From Desulfobulbaceae bacterium UBA5628 (GTDB taxonomy: Bacteria > Desulfobacterota > Desulfobulbia > Desulfobulbales > Desulfurivibrionaceae): DNA of 19,699 nt. The stretch covers positions 1 through 19,699 of the forward strand of contig DIKC01000014.1 of assembly GCA_002421565.1 (NCBI GenBank), given 5' to 3'. Within the stretch, counting starts at the first letter, position 1. Every line of letters begins with the position of its first letter. The translations under genes were made by a program, and so were the position numbers. This document shows positions 15,195-19,699 of the stretch, piece by piece. The notes beneath the pieces are model-generated. The model searched no databases, was not told the origin of the DNA, and saw nothing but the letters and a program-made list of their open reading frames with translations.

Positions 15195-16808
15195 ATGAGC
15201 GACAAAACCATGACAGCAACGGGGGAAGCCCCGCCCAACAACCGGCTGGCCGAGATTTTCGCCCGGATGAACATGAGCGAATTGCCGGCCATGAGCCACA
15301 ACGTCCATGAACTGATCGCCCTCACCCATAGCAGCCGCAGCGCCGCCTACGAACTTTCCAAGGTTATTCTCAAGGATTATTCCCTGACCAACAAGGTTCT
15401 CCAGGTGGTCAACTCCGCCTATTATTCCCTGGGTCGGCCGGTCAATTCCATTTCCAAGGCGGTTACCATCCTCGGTTTCGACGCAGTGCGGGAACTGGCG
15501 ATGGCCATTGCCATCTTCGAGGATTTTCTCAAGTCCGGGGTGGAAAAGGAGACGATCAGCAAGATTCTCACCAGTTCCTTCCTGAGCGCCCTCCAGGCCC
15601 GCGATCTGGCGGTGGAAAAGGGGCTCAAGGTGGTGCCGGAAGAGGCCTTCATCTGTGCCCTGCTCCACAATCTGGGCAAGATCATCGTTTGCATCTACCT
15701 GCCGGATCGTTATCGCGAGGTGGAAGCGCGGATCGAAGACGGTATGGATGAAAAAAGCGCCGCCCGGGCGGTACTGGAAGGGCTCACCTTTGACGAAATC
15801 GGGGTGGAGGTGGCGGCCTTCTGGAATCTTTCCGAAAAGGTGATCGCGGCCATGGCTCCCAAGCCAGCCGAGCCGAAGAATCCTTACGATACGGTGGGTT
15901 ATCTCCAGAATCTGGCCTGCTTTACCAATCAGTTGGTCGATCAGGTCTGCGCCGACCAGGATATGGACGAGCTGATGGCCCGTTACGGCCAGTTGTTCAG
16001 CCTGGGCAAGGAAGAGGCGCTGGAGATGGTCAATCGCAGCGTTGACGCCTCCGAGGATATTTCCGAATCGATCCGCTACGGACTTTCCAAACTCAAGGTG
16101 CGAAGCCGCCTGCGGAGCGCCGAGGAAGAGTTGAAGGATCCGGCCAAGGCGGCCCGCCGCAAGAAAAAACGGCAGGCGGAAAAGGTGGCGGGAGCTGCCG
16201 GGAAGGCGGCCGGGAACGAGCCGGGGGAGATCGAGGAGGATACCGAGAGCGGCGGGCGGCGGGAAGAGGAGGTGGAAATCCTCGACGAATTGCCGATTAG
16301 CCAGGATAAATCGGTCAACGACTTTATCCACGACATCACCGAGACCCTGATGGGGCCGTTCAATCTCAATGATTTTTACATCAACCTGCTGGAAGGATTG
16401 TACCGGGGGATCGGTTTCGACCGGGTGCTGCTGGCTATTTTGAACATTCAGCCGGACCGCAAGGGGTTGATCGGCCGTTTCGGGCTGGGCGACATCGACC
16501 CGGCCAACATCACCGGCTTTGAGTACAACCTAGCGGTGCCGGGGGTGATTCCCCAGGCGATGAAAAACTGCAAGGATATGGCGATTCCGCCCAACACCCC
16601 CGGCGCCTTTCCGGACAGCCTCAAGTATCTGGTCAAGGACCGCACCGTCTATCTCTTTCCCATCTGCCTGGACGGCAAGCCCATCGGCCTGATCTATCTG
16701 GATCGCAAAAAAGGCCGCCCCAAACTCGACGCCAGCCGGGTCAAGACCACCCGCCTTTTCCGCGATTTCGCGGTCATGGCAATCCGTAAACTCCGCACCA
16801 AAAACTGA
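15195..16808 (+). CDS. HDOD-domain regulator with C-terminal GAF-like domain
   Basis: This 537-residue protein resembles signalling HDOD proteins common in Deltaproteobacteria-like bacteria. The HDOD domain (about 17-225) has LPAMSHNVHELI, NSAYYSLGRPVNSISKAVTILG and ALLHNLGKIIV. The HD metal pair is replaced by H158-N159, and the later FDEIGVEVAAFWNL segment has Phe at a position usually His, so it should not be a phosphohydrolase. A charged Lys/Arg then Glu-rich linker (about 310-375) joins a C-terminal region (about 385-530: FYINLLEGLYRGIGFDRVLLAIL ... VYLFPICLDGKPIGLIYLDR) that looks like a GAF-type sensor. The ATG at 15195 has no strong Shine-Dalgarno, only AAGG farther up. It diverges from the FHA/kinase operon and may share its control region. 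Ligand and target are unknown. Confidence 0.88.
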   Translation: MSDKTMTATGEAPPNNRLAEIFARMNMSELPAMSHNVHELIALTHSSRSAAYELSKVILKDYSLTNKVLQVVNSAYYSLGRPVNSISKAVTILGFDAVRELAMAIAIFEDFLKSGVEKETISKILTSSFLSALQARDLAVEKGLKVVPEEAFICALLHNLGKIIVCIYLPDRYREVEARIEDGMDEKSAARAVLEGLTFDEIGVEVAAFWNLSEKVIAAMAPKPAEPKNPYDTVGYLQNLACFTNQLVDQVCADQDMDELMARYGQLFSLGKEEALEMVNRSVDASEDISESIRYGLSKLKVRSRLRSAEEELKDPAKAARRKKKRQAEKVAGAAGKAAGNEPGEIEEDTESGGRREEEVEILDELPISQDKSVNDFIHDITETLMGPFNLNDFYINLLEGLYRGIGFDRVLLAILNIQPDRKGLIGRFGLGDIDPANITGFEYNLAVPGVIPQAMKNCKDMAIPPNTPGAFPDSLKYLVKDRTVYLFPICLDGKPIGLIYLDRKKGRPKLDASRVKTTRLFRDFAVMAIRKLRTKN

Positions 16809-16811
16809 TTT

Positions 16812-18239
16812 TTACGATTTTTCCAGGCGGTCGATGGTGGCCAGCTGTTCCTTGGCCTGCTGATGGATGGGGTCCTCTTCCGGGGCGCCCTTGAGCGCCT
16901 CGTTCAGGTGATGGCGCGCCATTTTTATATCCCCCTCGTACCAGTGATAGAGGCCGAGATGATAGTGGCCGGCCGCCTTTTGCCCCTGGTCGGAGCGAAG
17001 TTGTCCGAGCCGGTAATGAAGGCGGGAATAGTCCGAAATCAAGGTCAGCAGTTGCTGGTAAATGATCTCCGCTTCCGCCGGTTGGCCGGCCTGCTGCCGG
17101 GCGCGGGCGAGGTTGAAAAGAATGTAGGGGTTTTCCGGGGCTTGGGCGGCGGCGTCGGCCAGGAACTGGCGGGCCGCTTCCAGACGGCCCGCCTCCAGGT
17201 GGATGAGGCCGAGATCGGCCAGCAGCAACGGCTGATTGGGGAAGCGGGCCATGATCAGGTGCAGTTCGCTCAGGGCTTGTTCGTAATCGCGGTTGGCCAG
17301 GTGGACCTGAACCAGGCCGTAACGGGCCATGAAACTATCAAGGGCCTGATCGCCGTCCTTGAGCTTGTTTCGGAGCAGGGGCAGCAGTTCGTGGGTTGGC
17401 CGGGTCAGGCTGAGGATCCGGTACTTGACCCGTTGGAATTCGAATTCCTTGGCCTCATCCCGGGCCGCCGGCCGAGTGGGGGCGCGATCCATGAAGAGCC
17501 GGTCTTCAATATAGAACTGGCGCTGTTCCGGTTCCGGATGGGTGAGCAGATAGGCAGGCAACTGGGCCCGGCGGAAACGGCTGATAGAGCGCATTTTTTT
17601 CAGCATCCCCAGCATTTCCGCCGGATCGCGGCCCATTTCCCGCATCCATTTATAGGCCAGCCGATCCGCCTCTTCTTCGTCCTGGCGGCTGAACTGGAGC
17701 CCCAAGGTGGCGCCGGTGGCCATGGAGCCGGCCATCACCGCCTCGCCCAGAGCGCTGCCGCCGCCCAGCACCATTCCGGCCAAGGCTAAAGCGGTGGTGC
17801 CGATATTGACTTTTTTGGATTTTTCCAGGCGGTCGGCGTAATGGCGGCTGGCGGCATGGCCCACCTCATGGGCCAGCACCCCGAGCAATTCCCCTTCGGT
17901 GGCGGTGGCTTCGATCAGGCCGGAATGGATGAAAATCAGGCCGGAGGGGGCGGCAAAGGCGTTGAATTCCTTGTGGTTGATCACGAAAAAGTGGTAATCG
18001 AAAAACTGCGGCCCGGCCACGGCCAGGATTTCCCGGCCCAGTTTACGGACGTAGCCGGTGATGTCCGGCTCGTCAAGCAGCTTGAATTCCTTGCGGATCA
18101 GAACCAGCAGCCGCTCGCCCAGCTCCTTTTCCTCGCTGACGCTGAACCCCTGGGCCGGGCCGGCCGGCAGGAGCATGGTCAGGCAGCAGAAAAACAGGGC
18201 CGGCAGCAGTCTGCGATAGTGGCGGCGGAAAAAAAACAT
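16812..18239 (-). CDS. BepA-like periplasmic M48 metalloprotease with TPR repeats
   Basis: This exported zinc metalloprotease of family M48 is related to BepA/YfgC, which aids outer-membrane protein assembly and degrades misfolded forms. The 475-residue precursor starts with a signal peptide: basic FRRHYRR, then a hydrophobic core about 11-25, with cleavage likely near residue 31 after PAQG. The zinc site is H124-E125-x-x-H128 in LAHEVGH, with the third ligand E188 in the EEEAD segment. From about 300 on there are several TPR-type helix pairs (e.g. YEQALSELHLIMARFPNQP, LEAARQFLADAAAQAPENP), ending with DRLEKS. The ATG at 18239 has AAGGAG 12 bases upstream. A much longer in-frame extension to 19574 runs antisense through recN and was rejected. 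It converges on the HDOD gene with a 3-bp gap. Confidence 0.93.
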   Translation of the reverse strand: MFFFRRHYRRLLPALFFCCLTMLLPAGPAQGFSVSEEKELGERLLVLIRKEFKLLDEPDITGYVRKLGREILAVAGPQFFDYHFFVINHKEFNAFAAPSGLIFIHSGLIEATATEGELLGVLAHEVGHAASRHYADRLEKSKKVNIGTTALALAGMVLGGGSALGEAVMAGSMATGATLGLQFSRQDEEEADRLAYKWMREMGRDPAEMLGMLKKMRSISRFRRAQLPAYLLTHPEPEQRQFYIEDRLFMDRAPTRPAARDEAKEFEFQRVKYRILSLTRPTHELLPLLRNKLKDGDQALDSFMARYGLVQVHLANRDYEQALSELHLIMARFPNQPLLLADLGLIHLEAGRLEAARQFLADAAAQAPENPYILFNLARARQQAGQPAEAEIIYQQLLTLISDYSRLHYRLGQLRSDQGQKAAGHYHLGLYHWYEGDIKMARHHLNEALKGAPEEDPIHQQAKEQLATIDRLEKS

Positions 18240-18365
18240 GGCGGCAAATATCTCCTTGCAGGCAAAAAAACAGCGATGAATTCTTACCATAATTACGATG
18301 GTCGCAAAAGGCCACCCTTTGTTGCGATTTCTTGCAATTTCGGATGGATGCGGTAAGCTGGCGCC
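18240..18365. promoter_or_regulatory. Divergent promoter region of the M48 protease and recN
   Basis: This 126-bp gap separates the two starts. It contains an inverted repeat ACCAT-(7)-ATGGT around 18287-18301. It also has a weak plus-strand TTGCAA/TAAGCT pair with 16-base spacing upstream of recN. No clear LexA-type box was recognised. Confidence 0.4.
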
Positions 18366-19699
18366 ATGTTGCGAGAGCTGCGGATTACCAATCTGGCCCT
18401 GATCGAAAAGCTGAGTCTTTCCTTTCATGACGGCCTTACGGTCCTGACCGGCGAAACCGGGGCGGGCAAGTCGATCGTGCTGCAGGCCATTCATCTTCTC
18501 GCCGGCCGGCGGGCCTCGGCCGATTGGGTGCGTTCCGGGGCCGATGAGGCGATGGTCGAGGCCCTGTTCGAATTTTCCCCCGGCCAGCTTGATTTGCTCC
18601 GCCGCCTCAACGAAGTAGGGGTGGAGGCGGAGGGGGAACTGATCGTCAAAAGGGTGATCAGCGTCAAGGGCAAAAGCCGTTTTTTTCTCAACGGTTCCCT
18701 GGCCACCGCCGTCATGGTCGGCGAGATGGTGGAAGAGCTGCTCAGCGTTGCCGGCCAGCACGAACACCAGCATCTGCTCAAACCCCGTTATCATCTGGAA
18801 TGCCTCGATGCCTTGGGCGATCTCGGGGCCGAACGGCGGGAATTCGCCGCCCTTTACGAGCAATGGCTGGCCGCCAAGGCCAAGCTGGCGAGCCTGGCGG
18901 CGGGCGAGCAGGAAAAGGAGCAGCGCCGCGATTTCCTTACCTTCCAGTGCCGGGAGATCGAGGAGGCCGCGATCCGGCCGGACGAGGAGGAAGAACTGGC
19001 CCGGGAACGCGATCTCCTTAAATCCTCCGACACCCTCCAGCGTTTGGGCCGGGTAAGTTATGCGGCCTTGTCCGAGGAGGTGACTCCGGCCCTGGCGGTG
19101 ATCCGCAAAAACCTGGAGCAGATGGCCGGACTCGATCCCCGGCTCACCCCTTTGGCCGAGGAAGTGGCGGCCGGCTTTTTCCAGCTTGAGGAAGCATTGC
19201 CGTCCCTGGCGCGATACCTGGAGGCAGTTCCCGACGATCCGGCCCATCTGGATCGGATCATGGCCCGCATTGACCAGCTTCAGCGCCTCAAGCGCAAGTA
19301 CGGCGGCACTTTGGCCGAGGTGCTGGCCTTTGGCGAGGAGGCGGCCCGGGAATTGGCGGCCCTGGACGGCCTGGGAGAGCAGTTGGCGGCCCTGACCGCG
19401 CAAGTGGCGGAACAGGAGGAAGAATTGCGCCGCCGGGCCGGGCTGCTTTCCGCCGCCCGCCGGGCGGTGGCCCGCGATCTGGAGGAAAAGGCGGCCGCCG
19501 AACTCGCCTCCCTGGCCCTGGAGCAGGCCCGTTTCGCGGTGAGTTTCGGCGATACTCCCGGCGAGCTGACCCATTTATCACGCCTGGGCTGGGATCGGCC
19601 GGAATTCGTCTTTTCCGCCAACCCCGGCGAGGAATTGAAGCCGGTGGCCAAGGTTGCCTCGGGCGGCGAGCTTTCCCGGCTGATGCTGGCGCTCAAATG
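18366..19699 (+). CDS. recN: DNA repair protein RecN, N-terminal ~444 codons (3' end outside window)
   Basis: This SMC-like ATPase acts in double-strand-break repair, tethering DNA ends and sister chromatids with RecA. The product starts MLRELRITNLALIEKLSLSF, the RecN hallmark. Walker A GETGAGKS is at 29-36. A conserved segment containing VAGQHEHQHLL lies near 138 (AGQHEHQ is diagnostic for RecN). A long Glu/Ala/Arg-rich coiled-coil middle follows. The ABC signature ASGGELSRLMLAL is right at the edge, so only the Walker B and D-loop part, roughly the last 110 residues, is missing. The ATG at 18366 fits the family start, although the ribosome-binding site is weak. Divergent from the M48 protease gene. 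Confidence 0.95.
   Translation, partial: MLRELRITNLALIEKLSLSFHDGLTVLTGETGAGKSIVLQAIHLLAGRRASADWVRSGADEAMVEALFEFSPGQLDLLRRLNEVGVEAEGELIVKRVISVKGKSRFFLNGSLATAVMVGEMVEELLSVAGQHEHQHLLKPRYHLECLDALGDLGAERREFAALYEQWLAAKAKLASLAAGEQEKEQRRDFLTFQCREIEEAAIRPDEEEELARERDLLKSSDTLQRLGRVSYAALSEEVTPALAVIRKNLEQMAGLDPRLTPLAEEVAAGFFQLEEALPSLARYLEAVPDDPAHLDRIMARIDQLQRLKRKYGGTLAEVLAFGEEAARELAALDGLGEQLAALTAQVAEQEEELRRRAGLLSAARRAVARDLEEKAAAELASLALEQARFAVSFGDTPGELTHLSRLGWDRPEFVFSANPGEELKPVAKVASGGELSRLMLALK

Noticed and set aside
15033..16331. 432-codon minus-strand open frame antisense to the HDOD gene
   Set aside because: Composition is typical of an antisense shadow, and the plus-strand HDOD/GAF-like protein explains the region.
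18240..19574. A 445-codon in-frame N-terminal extension of the M48 protease, antisense to recN
   Set aside because: It is antisense to a clear recN with Walker A and ABC signature motifs, has low-complexity Gly/Gln/Leu composition, and would bury the protease's signal peptide inside the protein.

Overview
The window is GC-rich and densely coding. It looks like the chromosome of an anaerobic Desulfobacterota-type bacterium, most plausibly a Desulfobulbales relative. This assignment is inferred from three things: the ribosomal/replication gene order rpsF-rpsR-DUF2232-rplI-dnaB, a family II (DHH) manganese pyrophosphatase, and the Deltaproteobacteria-like character of the HDOD and AP2-like proteins. 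No rRNA, tRNA or CRISPR array was seen.

Region 1 (1-5960, all minus strand) is housekeeping. In transcription order it runs mazG, a candidate sigma70-type promoter, a structured leader, rpsF (S6), rpsR (S18), a DUF2232 membrane protein, rplI (L9), dnaB (replicative helicase), and leuS, whose 3' part lies outside the window. The genes from rpsF to dnaB are tightly spaced. leuS follows dnaB after 97 bp that hold a weak terminator-like hairpin and a perfect TATAAT box.

Region 2 (5961-7390) is an accessory island. It contains a non-coding stretch, a compact IS200/IS605-type element with only tnpA and recognisable hairpin ends, then a small protein with two AP2-like units and a strong bidirectional terminator.

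Region 3 (7391-9680) has a minus-strand pair with overlapping ends (a stand-alone CheY-like receiver and a phosphoglycolate-phosphatase-like HAD hydrolase). Divergent from it is ppaC, with its own promoter and a strong terminator.

Region 4 (9681-16808) is the most interesting part. A four-gene minus-strand operon encodes a double-FHA protein, a soluble Ser/Thr kinase with TPR-like and seven-bladed WD40 segments, a PP2C phosphatase, and the replication-fork AAA+ ATPase RarA. A long HDOD/GAF-like regulator diverges from it. Kinase, phosphatase and phosphothreonine reader together form a complete reversible phosphorylation circuit. The co-transcribed RarA suggests, but does not prove, a link to replication stress.

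Region 5 (16812-19699) has a BepA-like periplasmic M48 metalloprotease with TPRs (minus) and, divergent from it, recN (plus), which runs off the right edge. Several very long open frames antisense to real genes are composition artefacts, and the starts of dnaB, rpsF, the kinase, ppaC and the M48 protease were moved inward accordingly.
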